Counted from the stretch's first letter, positions 21,894-33,512 are shown. The stretch is 64,000 nt of DNA from Wurfbainia villosa (GCA_025175895.1 CM046004.1:14495011-14559010), one strand, 5' to 3'. Notes: a model not told the origin generated them from the letters alone. Translations and numbers: made by a program.

Positions 21894-23639
21894 TTAACGT
21901 GAATCAATCACGCTCTTTGAAACACAAAATCTATTTGAGCTCATTGGATTAATTAGGTATTTCTTAAGGATAACCTCCCTAGATACATTCCTAATGACCC
22001 TTCTAGGCTTATTAGCCTTGGTCATTATAGTCTTGCCATGGTTAGTCTTAGGGATTGCCTCCCTAATAACCTTCTTAATGGCTTCCTTAGGTTTCTTAGA
22101 AACCCTAGCCACTAAGCACACACTATGGTTGGCCTTAGGAATAATTTCCCTAGAGACCTTGGTTTTCTTAGATCTAGGTTTAGTTCTATAATCAAATGGA
22201 ACATTGTGATAAGTAGGCATTACTTTCTTAGACATAGGTTTATGACCCAAACCTTGTCTCCTAGATGATTCTTGCCTCTTACACCCTTTTTGTTGACTTC
22301 TAGATCCTAGAGTTTGACACTTTGACCCTTTAAATTGATTTTGCATATTTGCAAGAGTCTTTTCCAATTTCTCAAGCCTTGACCTCAAGGCTTGATTTTC
22401 TAACTCTAATTGCCCAAATGATTTTTGATTAGGTTTTTGGGCATTACCATTCACTTTAGGCATATGTCTACCCTTATTGGGATTGATGCCTAAATAGTTT
22501 TCGATTTTCTTAATTGTTTTCTTAGGAAGGACATTTTTAGGGACATTAGTCCTAAATTTCTCCTTCTTTGAAATAGACCTAGAGTTATCATTTCTAGATT
22601 TCTCCTTAGTCCTAAAACCAACATGTTTAGCTTCTAGACAACCATAATTATTATTTCTAGCATGCTTTGATTCATGAGTAATATCAAAATTATTTGAATT
22701 AATTCTAGCATGCTTTTGCTTAGAATTTAAAGAATGAGCATTGTGAAAATATACCTTAGGGTTAGTCTTAGAGACTTCCCCTACTTGTGAAGCTCCCTCC
22801 TTTCTTCTAGGACATTGGCTCCTATAGTGTTCTGGTTGTCGGCATTTGAAGCACATCACGTGCTCCTTGCTCTTCTTGGTGGGGACACCGACATCCTTGA
22901 CTTTTTCATTGACTTTTGGTGTCGGAGGAGCTTTCTTAACCCTTTTTGGACACTTACTCTTATAGTGTCCGGATTCCCTACACTCAAAGAATATTATATG
23001 AATTTTGTTATTAATTGACATGCTTGAGTTACCTATGATGGTGGTGAGGTTCTCTTGAGCTTGCTCTTCTTCTCTACCGGATGTAGATAATTCTTCTTGA
23101 GATTGCTCCGGTGTAGATGCTCTAATCTCCTCCCCCTCAATCCTAGAGGTGGAGGTCTCCTCTTCTTCCACCAATCCGGAAGTTGATTCCTTCTCAACTT
23201 TCGAGTCCTCACTCGATTGCGAAGATGATGATGATTCTTCCTCGACTTCTTCCTCTTCTTGAGCCGATGAAGATTCTTCTTCTTCTACTTGTGCCTAGTG
23301 AGGCTTCTCATGGAACTTGGCCAATTTATCCCATAGCTCCTTGGCATCTTGAAATTCACCTAAAATAGACAAAATGTCATTAGGTATCAAATCTTCTAAA
23401 AGCTTTGTTACCTTGACTTCGGTCTTGAACTTGAGACGTTGCTCTTGTGTCCACTTCTTTAATTTCAAGACATTTCCGTTCTTATCCTGAGGAGGTTCAA
23501 AGCCTTCTACAAGGATAAACCAATCCTTTATATCCATTATCAAGAATGTCTCCATTCTTGTTCTCCACACCAGAAAGTCTTCTCGATCATATGGCGGTGG
23601 AGTGTTGATGTCCCATCTAAGCTTGTCTTGGAATTCCAT
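21894..23639 (-). pseudogene. Gag of element B, one premature stop
   Basis: One frame of 582 codons reads from MEFQDKLRWDINTPPPYD to VIDSR, broken only by a TAG at 23,297-23,295. The N-terminal third (residues 1-115) matches the gag/UBN2-type core of Copia elements, ending GEFQDAKELWDKLAKFHE. An acidic Ser/Glu linker follows. There are two zinc-knuckle positions: the first has lost its leading cysteine (FFECRESGHYKSKC), the second is complete (CFKCRQPEHYRSQC). Then come a coiled-coil (LELENQALRSRLEKLEKTL) and a basic C-terminus. A functional copy would form virus-like particles; no pol follows. Confidence 0.85.
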
Positions 23640-23692
23640 CTTCCCTCTAGCTTCTTTAGCTTTCGGTGGTTAATCCGTAGAAGAGCCCTGGG

Positions 23693-23704
23693 GCTCTGAT
23701 ACGA
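23693..23704 (-). other. Primer-binding site of element B
   Basis: TCGTATCAGAGC on the minus strand lies just inside the 5' LTR and differs by one base from TGGTATCAGAGC, the initiator-tRNA-Met complement used by most plant Copia elements. Confidence 0.75.
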
Positions 23705-24192
23705 ATTATAGGAGATTTGAGGCCGCTAGAGGGGGGTGAATAGCGTCACGCTTGTTTGATAATGGAATTCGTTGCGTTTGTCACTACAATTTCGTTAGCG
23801 CAGCGGAAATAGAAGTAATACAATAACGAAATATGACAAACACAACAAGAACACAAGTATGTAACGTGGTTCGGAACCGCACGGTTCCTACTCCATGGAT
23901 CGGGCTCTAAAAGCCCTAACAATGCAAACACACACTACTAATCACAATAACTCCTTCTCGACACAAGTCGGAGGTGGAGAAACCTCGTACAAACGATCTT
24001 ACAACAGCAAGAATGAAATACAAGCAATATACGATGCAAATACGAAAGACAAGTAAAGAAAAGACTTTACAACACTTGTTTTTGATTGCTTGAATGCTTG
24101 GTTGCTTTCTTGCACTTAGAGACCTGATTTGCAGCAACAAATCGCCCCAATAGCCCTCAAGAACCGGATACATTTTTCTCCATCACGAGCTC

Positions 24193-24200
24193 CTTTTATA
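24193..24200 (-). promoter_or_regulatory. TATA box, 5' LTR of B
   Basis: TATAAAAG on the minus strand, 29 bases downstream of the palindrome array in element orientation. It would drive the element's genomic transcript. Confidence 0.7.
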
Positions 24201-24228
24201 GCTTCAACCTGTGCTGGAAAATGTCGAT

Positions 24229-24566
24229 CAGTCGACTGCTCGGGAACATCAGTCGACTGATCACACTATTGCTGTGAGACAACGGTATAATCCACGCTGG
24301 AAAAATCCAACGGCTAAGACATCAGTTGACTGATCATGCGCATCAGTCGACTGTTCAAGCAATCACTCAACTGCTCGTCCCAGCGGTCGAGTGAGACTCT
24401 ATTCTGTGCCCTAAAATCCGAGCATCAGTCGACTGTTCACAAGATCAATCGATTGCTCGTCCAATCAGTCGACTGCCCATCTATGGCAGTCGACTGCTAG
24501 GGCAATTCCCGTAGTCAAACCCTAGTTGACTACGCCAGTCGACTGCCACATGACACCAGTCGACTG
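24229..24566 (-). promoter_or_regulatory. Palindrome array (CAGTCGACTG) in the 5' LTR of B
   Basis: Eight exact copies plus variants (CAGTTGACTG, CAATCGATTG, CACTCAACTG) occur in 340 bases. The copy nearest the TATA box (24,229-24,238) ends 29 bases from it. Confidence 0.85.
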
Positions 24567-25260
24567 GCACACCTCAAACATGAGATTTTAGCGCAAGTAT
24601 GGTGCCCCCATACTTGCTAGACTACCCTTAGCCTAGACCTAAGCCTTCTAGCCACCTCCATCAACCTTACGCCTCTCGGATCCCTCCAAGTCATCCATGA
24701 CTTGTTCATCCATCGCGCTAGCCTTCAGGTGCTTCCATCGACTATGTCATGCTAACGGTGTCTACACCGCCAAGGCACATTGGACTTACGCCGCCAAGAC
24801 TCCGCTTGGACTTTACACCGCCAAACATTGGACTTATGCTGCCAAGACTCCCGCTTGGACTTTACGCCACCAATATCAAACCCCTTGGACTTCTCAAATG
24901 CCAAGACTCAAGCTTGGACTTTCCCTTGCCAACCCATGTTGGACTTTCCATGCCAAGACCCATGCTTGGACTTTCCCAAATGTCAAGTGTCCCACTTGGA
25001 CTTTCCATGCCAAGTACCCATGACTTGGACTTTCCATAATCACATGGTTAACCCTAGTCAACCATCAAAGTCTCCCTTGAGTCAAACTCGAGTCCAGTTA
25101 AACATAACCCAGGTTGATTGTATAAAAAATCTCTCCAAAACATCAACAGACATTAATGTCAAACATCAATGTCAACTTACTTTGTCAAACATCAAAACAT
25201 CTCTCGAGTCAAACTCGAGTCTGGTCAATCGTGACCTGGGCCGATTGCACCAACAAATAC

Positions 25261-25917
25261 TAGGAGGACAATGTAGGGGCCGACGGAGGAGGAAAACTCT
25301 GTATCTAGTACCTCTAAGGGGGATACCAGTAGAAGATGTCGTGAGCCTATATGTAAGGAGGATCTTATGCAAGTGGCATCTGATGTGATAGATCATATGT
25401 CCCAAAAGACTGCATCTAAAGAGATGAAAGAAGACGATACTTTTGGTGATGATTCTGAAGAGGAATGTATCAGAGTTTCTCGTCCGAAGAATGATTCTTC
25501 TTATGTTTGTAAGCGATCGAAGGAGAAAAAAGAGTATGTAGCTTCCCTCAAGAGAGAACAATCTGGAGGGGGTTTTCCCTTTGTAAGCAATATTTTAAAA
25601 TTTGAAGAGCAGAATCCCTTTACAGAGGACATCTTGAATGAGGAGTTACCTCGACATTTTTGCGTTCCTCATATGCCTGAATATACTAGCTCTTCTGACC
25701 CTAAAGATCATTTGGGTAGGCTCAAAAATACGACCTTATTGTATTGTTACACTGTCGAGTGTTTCTTACTACACTAGTAGGACCTGTCCAACAATGGTTT
25801 AATACTTTAAAATCACAAATTATTGTTTCGTTTAAAGATTTCTCAGCATTATTTCTAAGGCATTTTTCTAGTTTTAAGAAATATCATCCTTAACCATTGA
25901 GTCTTTTCAATCTTAAG
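25261..25917 (+). pseudogene. Gag of element A, N-terminal part
   Basis: The ATG at 16,146 gives MVN, and the fourth codon is split by element B; the frame resumes here with TRRTM and then meets TAG. The acidic N-terminus leads to NPFTEDILNEELPRHF and SSDPKDHLGRL, the conserved entry to Tat-type gag (PFTxxI...DPxDHL). A frameshift near 25,765 precedes VGPVQQWFNTLK, and another stop follows at YHP*PLSLFNLK. Element C interrupts directly after that; the continuation is at 43,770. Confidence 0.8.
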
Positions 25918-26043
25918 TGTTGGTGCAATCGACCCAAATCATGATTGACCGGACTCGAGTTTGACTCGAGCGATGTTTTGATTTTCGACAAAAACACATG
26001 ACAATGTGATTGTCATGGTAAAGACCAAGTAATGGGTACTTGG

Positions 26044-26362
26044 CATGGAAAGTCCAAGTTAGACACTTGGCATTGGAAAAGTCCAAGTCTTGAGTACTTG
26101 GCATGTAAAGTCCAAGCATGGGTCTTGGCAAGGGAAAGTCCAACATAGGCTGGCAAGGAAAGTCCAAGCATGGGTCTTGGCATGGAAAGTCCAATATGGG
26201 TTGGCAAGGGAAAGTCCAAGCTTGAGTCTTGGCATTTGGAAAGTCCAAGGGGAATATTGGCGGGGTAAAGTCCAAGAGTGAAGTCTTGACAGCATAAGTC
26301 CAATGGTTGATGGCATAAAGTCCAAGCGAGAGTCTTGGCAGCGTAAGTCCAATGTGCCTTGG
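26044..26362 (+). repeat. Short GGAAAGTCCAA repeats, 5' LTR of C
   Basis: GGAAAGTCCAA or close variants recur about ten times at roughly 25-40-base spacing, alternating with CTTGGCA. This is the inverse-orientation equivalent of the arrays in B. Confidence 0.85.
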
Positions 26363-26585
26363 CGGTGTAGACACCGTTAGCATGACAATAGCCGATGGAA
26401 GCACCTGAAGGTTAGCGTATGGATGAATAAGTCATGGATGACTTGGAGGGTTTCGATAGGCACGAGGCTGACGGAGGTGGCTAGAAGGCTTAGGTCTAGG
26501 CTACGGGTGGTCTAGCAAGTATGTGGGCACCATATTTGGGTTAAAACTTCATGCTTGAGATTAAAACCTCATTTTTGAGGTGTAT

Positions 26586-26904
26586 CAGTCGACTGGGACC
26601 ATGGGTCAGTCGACTGGTGTGAGTCAACTAGGGTTTGACTGCGGGAAGTGCCCTGGCAGTCGACTGCTAACCTGAGCAGCCGACTGATCAAGGTGATCAG
26701 TCGACTGATGGCCGAGATTTCAGGCACAGAATATTCTCCAGTCAAGTGATCGACCCGACCACTCGACTGATTGAGTCACCAGTCGACTGATGAGTATGAT
26801 CAATTGACTGATTATGTATCCATTGGATTTTTTTAGTGTGGATCTAGCCATTGTCTCACGACAACAGTGGGATTAGTCGACTGATGGTCCCGAGTAGTCG
26901 ACTG
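26586..26904 (+). promoter_or_regulatory. Palindrome array (CAGTCGACTG), 5' LTR of C
   Basis: Five exact copies (first at 26,586) plus variants such as CAGCCGACTG and TAGTCGACTG. The last copy ends 28 bases before the TATA box. Confidence 0.85.
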
Positions 26905-26932
26905 ATAGGCTAAATCGAGCCCGATTGCAGGT

Positions 26933-26940
26933 TATAAAAG
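26933..26940 (+). promoter_or_regulatory. TATA box, 5' LTR of C
   Basis: TATAAAAG preceded by the palindrome array, in the same arrangement as in B. Confidence 0.7.
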
Positions 26941-27421
26941 CAGCTTGGAAGAAGGATTTTGGCATCGGTTTTCTTGGACAATTTGGAGCGATTTGCTGTT
27001 ACAAATCAGAGTCTTCAAGGCTAGTCCAAGGCAATCAACAAGCAAGCATCCAAAGCAATGGTTGTAAAGTGTTCTTTATATTGTCTTTGTGTTTTCATTT
27101 GTATTTTCTTGTTTATTGTTTCTTATTTTTGTAAGAACTATTGTACGAGGTTTCTCCACCTCCGGATTGTTCTGAGGAGTATTTGTGATTAGTAGTGCGT
27201 GTTTGCATTGTTAGGGCTTTTAGAGCCCGATTCGTAGAGTAGGAACCATTCGGTTCCGAACCACGTCATATTCTTATGTTTGTGGTTGTGTATCGTGTTA
27301 TTGTTTTTATTATTATTTCACTACGCACTAACACGATTTGTAGACGCAATCGCGAACGAAAGCCATCAAGCATCGACGATGCTATTCACCCCCCTCTAGC
27401 GGGCACAATGTTCCTAACAAT

Positions 27422-27433
27422 TGGTATCAAAGC
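27422..27433 (+). other. Primer-binding site of element C
   Basis: TGGTATCAAAGC two bases after the LTR end; one mismatch to the initiator-tRNA-Met site TGGTATCAGAGC. Confidence 0.8.
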
Positions 27434-27482
27434 GGGTCGCTCTTCATCGGCTTCACATCCGAGAGAGCAAGCTAGAGGGAAG

Positions 27483-28986
27483 ATGGATTTTCAAGAACAA
27501 CAAGGTTGGGACATCAACACCCCAATCCCATACACCTTCTATGGACAAGAAGGGTTTAGGCAATGGAGGGCACGGATCGAAGAATTCATTATGATGAAGG
27601 ACTTCAAAGATTGGTCCGCCTTGATGGATGGGTTTGATTTTCCAAGAGGGCCAAAAGGAAGATTCCTCAAGATGAAGAAGTGGACCGAGGAACAACTCCA
27701 AGAGTTCAAGAGAAACCAAACAGTAATAAGATTTTTGATTGATTTAATTCCTAATGATATTGTGTCCAAATTAAGAGAATACAAGGACGCAAAGGAATTT
27801 TGGAGCGAATTGGACAAGCTCTATGAGAACCCTAAACCGGTCCAAGAGCCCGAAGAAGAAGAATCATCTTCCTCACAAGCAAGTGAGGACTCGGAAGTTG
27901 ATAAGGAGTCAACCTCCGAATCGGTAGAAGAAGAGGAAAAATTGGAGGAGACCTCCACCTCTAGGATTGAGGGGGGAGGAGAGATCATCTTCCTTGCCGG
28001 AGCAAGAAGAAGAGCCTTCAACATCCAGTCAAGATGAAGAAGCTCAAAATTCGGCCGTCACCATTGGCCTAGGTAACTCAAGCATTCAATTTAAAAATAA
28101 AATTCATATTATATGCTTTGAGTATAGGGAAAATGGACACTTCAAGAGCAAGTGTCCTAAGAAGGTTAAGAAGGCTCCACCTGTGACAAAGGTCAAGGAG
28201 ACCGGTGCCTCAACGCAAAAGAGTAAGGAGCATGCCATTTGCTTCAAATGCCATCAAAAGGGGCACTATATGAGTCAATGCCCTAGGGGGAGTAAGAAGA
28301 CTCAAGAGGGAGCATCACATGTAGGGGGAGCTTCTAAAGCAATCCCTAAGTTAAAATTAAATAATGCTCCTTCTTTAGTTATTAGGCAAAAGCATGCTAG
28401 GAATTTCAATTTACTTGCTATTACTCATCAAAAGCATGCTAGAAACAATGTTAGCAATGTTGCTATTTATCATGAAAAACATGTTGGAATAATAAATATT
28501 TTTGCGTAGGAGCTAAGAATGTTCACTTTGAAACTAAGGAGAAATTTGAGACTAATGTCCCTAGAAAAACCTTACCTAGGATAAGCATTAAGAAAATTGA
28601 GGACCACCTAGGTTTTAACCCTAAATGGACTAGGCATATGCCTAGGAAAAATAATGTCCAAAGAATAGATGCAAAATCAAAAATTGGACAACTAGAATTG
28701 GAAAATCAAGTCTTGAGGTCAAGACTTGAAAAATTAGAGAAGACCCTTAGGAATATACAAAATCAATTTAAAGGGTCAAATGATCAAAAATCTAGGTCCA
28801 AGAGTCAAGGTCTAGAGTCTAGGAGGCAAGACTCATCTATGGGCAAGAAAGGCTTGAGCCACAAGCCTAGGTCCAAGGTAGATAAGCCTACCTACCATAG
28901 TATTCCATTTGACTATGGAACTAAACCTAGGTATAGGAAGGCCAAGGTTACTAGGGAAGTCATCCCTAAGGGTAACCAAGGTGTGT
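27483..28986 (+). pseudogene. Gag of element C, N-terminal and central part, frameshifted
   Basis: The frame opens MDFQEQQGWDINTPIPYTF and carries the gag core to EYKDAKEFWSELDKLYE, an acidic Ser/Glu linker, then shifts at a G run near 27,970. The next frame holds two zinc-knuckle positions: CFEYRENGHFKSKC, where the second cysteine is now Tyr, and CFKCHQKGHYMSQC, complete. A second shift is needed near 28,505 to enter the coiled-coil LELENQVLRSRLEKLEKTL. The coding stops where element D begins at 28,987 and resumes at 40,232. Confidence 0.85.
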
Positions 28987-31900
28987 TGTAGTATACGGAA
29001 AAAAAAATTATATGGATTAACCCTTTTATTTAATTGGGTTTAATTAGTAGATTAATTGAGGTTAATTAGTGGATTAATTGGGCTCAATAAGTGGGCTAAT
29101 TGGGTTGATTAGCTAGTTGGGCAGAGTTCATTGGGCTGGCTTGTTGGGCTGGAATTAGGCTTGGGCCGGTTGGTTTGGACCGGTTCACCTGAACCAAGAG
29201 GCGAGCGGCGTTTAAAAGCCCACAACTGATCGCGACATTCACCATCGCGTTCTCCGTTCCCTTTCTTCTCCGCGTCGCTCATCTCTTCGCCGCGCGATTT
29301 CATCGTTTCCTCCTTAGCTCGTCGGTGTCCGGTGAGAGCAGTTCGATGGTGCCACCACTTGGCTGATCTCTGGCCAAGGATCAAGGGGGTTCTCGCCTGG
29401 GAAATCTCAATGACACTTCCGGCGGATGGGCGGTGCTGTTGTCGTGGCAATGAGCTGCCACACAGGTGCGGTGGTTTTCATTTTAGCTGGGTTTTCTTTG
29501 TCATTTCAGTAGATCTTGTTGTAGTTGATTGGAGTTTGGCTAAGAAACTCGATTGTCATGGCAGATTGAGTTCTTTTATCGATCTGCGCTTGTTGAGCTT
29601 AACTGCAGCCGACTGTCTTCGAGAGTGCTGAGATCGGTAAGTTTGATCTCTTTGATTATGTTGTGAATGCTATGTATTGGTGGTGGTTGTTGATTGATGA
29701 GAGGGATTGGGTATTTAAGCTTCTTGTGTTTGGATTATTGGAGATTGGTAGCATTGATTTGGGGAGTAATCAGTAAGTGTTACTGGTGATTGTGCTTGTA
29801 GTGGGTTGTCGGTGGAGATTTGGAACCGGTAAGCTTGGTTATCCTTATGGTTCATCTGTGATTACGGTGATTGATTCGGGGATTAGAAGTTGCTGTGTGT
29901 TTATTATGTGTTTGTGTTGAGGAGGCAGTAGAGTGTGATTCGGATAATCTCTGTTTTCCTTTGATTGATTTGTGTAGGAGGTAGGTGGGTTATGGTGTTT
30001 GTATTGACATTTGACTTAGTTGGTCAGATAACTCTTTGGGTGTTGTTTCTATTAATGGATCTTGAGGATGGCGGTGATATATTATGAATTGAGTTATGAT
30101 GTATCGGATTGGGATAATCGGGGTTCTTATTCGTAGACGAGGGAAGGATGCGAATATAGAACGAATTAGTATTTTGTTCGTATAATTATCGGAGATTGTA
30201 CTTAACCATAATTTGTTAGTATTGTGCAGGTTTGGGATACGAAGCGGGTCCGCGGCCGTGAGGATTATTCGAGCTTCGTATCAGGTGGGTAATATCTACC
30301 TGGTCCGATAGTTTTGATCAAATTCCAGTGCATGAACTTGGATATATGTTTATACCTATTTACCTTAAATCCACTCATGTTTAATCATGCGCTTGTACTT
30401 AGTCTTTGATCTTTGAGATATTGCTGCTAATTCATCATTCCTTATCTTGGATATGAATTATAACCCTTCTTGTGTGTTAGCTGATAGGTATTCAGTTAAT
30501 TGCATGTGGTTATGGTTATTAGTGTGAACTTAGATTGGGTTACCGGGTTGCATCACTAGGTTGGGTGATGGGTCCAATATATGGGGTCGGTTGTTATACT
30601 GTACACATATTAGTGGGTTACCTTGATGGATCTATTTATCTGCACATAGATAAATAGGTTGTGATTACAGATTAGTAGCCCTTGCATGGTTAACTTTTGG
30701 TTGACTAGGACTCCCTGTGGGTTAGGGAGTGTTGCGAGGATTTGTGTGTGAGCTATGCATCATTACATTGCATGCATGCTGACGAATGAGTCTCCCTTGT
30801 GGTTGAGATGGGTCGTCAGTCATCTTGTCTCCCTGGTCACTCGGGATAGTGGTAGCAGGGTTGAGGGCAGAGCATTGGATATGCCACGCTCGGCCACTTT
30901 AGATGGTGGTAGTTGGAGATGCGCACTTGGCCACCGTGTAGAGTGGTAGTTAGCACACTCTCCCACTATAGACGGTGGTTGCGTGCTATGCAGTTGTTTT
31001 GTGTGCGACCCTCGTCTACTCATTGGTAGGGACAGCGTGGCTAGCAGCAAAGACCCCTAAGAGTAGTTAGCTCTTTACGCTTATATGCTACTCAGTCATA
31101 TTACCCAACTCGGCCACTCGAGAGTAGTGGTAGCTGGAGTCGGGATAGTAGTAATGTTGTGCCACCCTGGCCACTCTGGGGTCGTGGTTGGACGGGTCCG
31201 CAGACATGGGCATGCATATGCATTGCTGATATATATGTATGCATGTATTCGATATATGTTTTACTTATGCCTGTGAGATGCTACATTTGTTTACTGCATA
31301 TGATTGTACATCATGCTACATGCCTTTTGCATATTTTATATACCGCCGTGTATGTGTTGAGTATGAGTATGTATTGGTTTAAACTGTTGCATGCTATTTG
31401 GATTATACTATGGTATACCTGTTTAGGATGTTATAGGTCATGTGGACGGCAGACCGTCAGGTATGTCAGTTGATTAGTTTAGTGTATACTATGAGTATGA
31501 CCGTATTTGTAGTTACTAGTTACTACGTTTAGTACTGTATGTCTGTTGGACTCATGCTGTATATCTGTAGATCTTCACATGTATACTTGTAGATCTCTAT
31601 ATCCTGTATGTTGTTCATGCACTTTTTATATATTACCCCTGAGTTTTATACTCACCACCCTGGACCCTGGGTTTCCTGTCGCCCAGGTGGCAGATAGAAG
31701 ACTTCGGCATAGACTTGGAGCATCGCCACTTGATCCTATCCCGCTACTTTCCGAGGGTTTTGTTTCCTATATCGCATGTATCTTCTTATGGACTTCTGTT
31801 GTTATTGGAGATCGTGTTGTGTTTTTCTTTTATGGTATTCAGTATGAGATTTTGTTTTAGTATGGACGGATATACCAATATACATATGTTGTTGAGTTTA

Positions 31901-32045
31901 TATTTCACATTGTGTTGTCTTCCGCTATTGATGTTATACATGTTCCATATTGTGTTATACTGGCTGCGATTATTTGTACTGTATTGTAATTGTCAAAAGG
32001 GGGTGTCGTCCGTTGGCCGAACAGAGTCTACCTCGGGGCGTGACA
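28987..32045 (+). repeat. 5' LTR of element D
   Basis: It runs from TGTAGTAT to GGGGCGTGACA. Relative to the 3' LTR it has a 19-base A-rich insertion at about 28,995-29,013 and scattered substitutions. Open frames inside it are LTR by-products. Confidence 0.95.
30780..31200 (+). repeat. Hairpin-rich GGCCACT...GTGG segment, 5' LTR of D
   Basis: A series of short imperfect inverted repeats of the form CCAC...GTGG occurs here, for example CCACTTTAGATGGTGG and CCACTCGAGAGTAGTGG. They are preceded by GTCTCCCTTGTGGTTGAGA. The 3' LTR (38,942-39,366) and the F LTR (56,530-56,905) carry the same series. Confidence 0.6.
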
Positions 32046-32052
32046 ATTTTAT

Positions 32053-32064
32053 TGGTATCAGAGC
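32053..32064 (+). other. Primer-binding site of element D
   Basis: TGGTATCAGAGC, a perfect initiator-tRNA-Met complement, seven bases after the 5' LTR. Confidence 0.85.
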
Positions 32065-32269
32065 TCTAGGTTGCGATGCCATGCAACAATGATTTTCGTC
32101 GAATTTTGGACCTCGAAAATTGTTTTGATTTGATTTGTTTTTGATTTTGGTGAGATGGGATTGACAGCGGCGTGAGCTCCAAGCTGTACGAAGTAAGAAA
32201 TCTTGACACTTAATATTTTCTGGCTAGATATTTATGTAATTCGTTCAGCAGGTGTGGATAGACGATATT

Positions 32270-33512
32270 ATGACACCTGTTCAGACTCGTACTAGAGGTC
32301 GTCCACCTAAGCAACCTACTACCGGTGGACTTGTTGATCAGGAAGAGCCACGACGGTCTCCTACCAGAGGTTCGGAACCTCAAGAGCCATATGTACCCCC
32401 GACTGTGCCGACTTCTAGGGATTCTAGTTGGGTCAGAGTCAAGACACGTATACCCGTGTTAGCGCATTCAGCCAAGGACCGATTTACGCTGTTCCGAGGT
32501 GAGTCTGATCCCTGGATTGCCCGAACCTGGTTAGATAATCTAGAGGACACTTTCGAGTTCATGAGTTTCATCGATGAGGAGAAGGTGGGACTAGTAGCTT
32601 ATCACCTTCAGGAGCAGCCAGTTACGTGGTGGAAAATGCAGAAGACTTTGATGGGAGAGCAGAACATCACCTGGGCAATTTTCCGAGATATCTTCTGGAG
32701 GCAGTATTTTCCTTCTGCGTTCTCTACAGCACGCCGTCAGGAGTTCTTAAGTCTTAAGCAGGGGGGATCGTTCAGTTATGGAATACAATGCAGAGTTTAC
32801 TCGACTAGCGAAATTCTATCCTCATCTGGTAGCACAGGATGGGGACCGGATGTTCCAGTTCACACATGGTTTGGCAGCTTATATTCGAGTAAGAATGTCT
32901 GGATCCTCCATTAACTCGTACTGAGAGGCACTAGATAGGGCTCTATCTATTGAGATGACTTCTCATCAAATTGCAAAGGAGGGGGAGGTGGAGAAGTAGA
33001 TGTCACAGGGAAAGCAGCGGAAGCAGGATACTACCACTGAGACTCAGAAGAAGCCGGATCAGAGTGGAACTTCTCGAGGTACTGCGGAAGGTTCATCTAG
33101 AGCGCAGAAAGGGAAGCGACCAGCTTCTAGACAGTCTGGAGGTTCTCAGAAGAACTGTAAGAGTGGACACATGGCTAAATGTCGTAGATGTGGGTCTGGA
33201 AGCCATAGTTTTCCCGAGTGTCCCTTAGATCGAGATGTTTGTTATTACTGCAAGCATCCAGGACACATGAGCCAAGAGTGTACTTTGAAGGCACAATTGG
33301 AGGGTTCAGGCAATTCCAGCAAGGGAAAGAGGTCTGATCAGCATCATCAGCAGAGGTCAGCACCTAGGACGCAGACATATGGTCAGAGACAAACACTACC
33401 TCCCACAACACAGATATATCATATACATGGGAGTGACTCTTTCGGGATACCGATGGCGATTCATTATACTCTAGCTCTAGAGAGTTATTATTCAGGGCCA
33501 CCTACTCAGTGA
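32270..33512 (+). pseudogene. Gag of element D
   Basis: It starts MTPVQTRTRGRPP. The retrotransposon-gag core includes ARTWLDNLEDTFEFMSF and WWKMQKTLMGEQ. A one-base shift near 32,770 moves the rest (from MEYNAEFTRLAKFYPHL) into the frame used by pol. Stops at about 32,922 (TGA) and 32,997 (TAG) follow. Two intact CCHC knuckles are CRRCGSGSHSFPEC and CYYCKHPGHMSQEC (about 33,180-33,285). A functional copy would encode the capsid and nucleic-acid-binding protein. Confidence 0.88.

Larger units (their letters stand above)
16157..25255 (-). mobile_element. Element B: non-autonomous Sirevirus-like LTR element (TR-GAG type), minus strand
   Basis: Two direct LTRs (16,157-17,672 and 23,707-25,255) flank an interior with a gag frame, a second ORF and multiple polypurine tracts, all on the minus strand. 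The target duplication AATAC is perfect (16,152-16,156 and 25,256-25,260). LTR ends are TGTTGG...CTACA in element orientation. There is no protease, reverse transcriptase, RNase H or integrase, so the element would need a helper. LTRs with palindromes ahead of the TATA box and repeated polypurine tracts are hallmarks described for Sireviruses (Ty1/Copia). Element C is a sister copy of the same family. Confidence 0.9.
23707..25255 (-). repeat. 5' LTR of element B
   Basis: This is the partner of 16,157-17,672. Its inner edge reads TATAGGAG in plus coordinates where the other copy has TGTAGGAG, a single G-to-A change at the LTR end. It holds the short-repeat array (24,778-25,036), palindrome array and TATA box in the same order. 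Confidence 0.95.
25918..27419 (+). repeat. 5' LTR of element C
   Basis: It runs from TGTTGGTGCAATCG to GTTCCTAACA, about 1,502 bp. It is homologous to the B LTRs on the opposite strand at the U3 start, short-repeat array, palindrome array and core promoter; the U5 end has diverged. Confidence 0.93.

Noticed and set aside
32053..32064. TGGTATCAGAGC sites considered as tRNA gene remnants
   Set aside because: They sit directly after LTR ends and are primer-binding sites; no cloverleaf or polymerase III boxes surround them.
31546..32092. Several Cys/Leu/Tyr-rich ORFs in the D LTR (and copies at 39,414-40,146)
   Set aside because: They lie wholly within the LTRs, are repeated in both, and show no conserved protein features.
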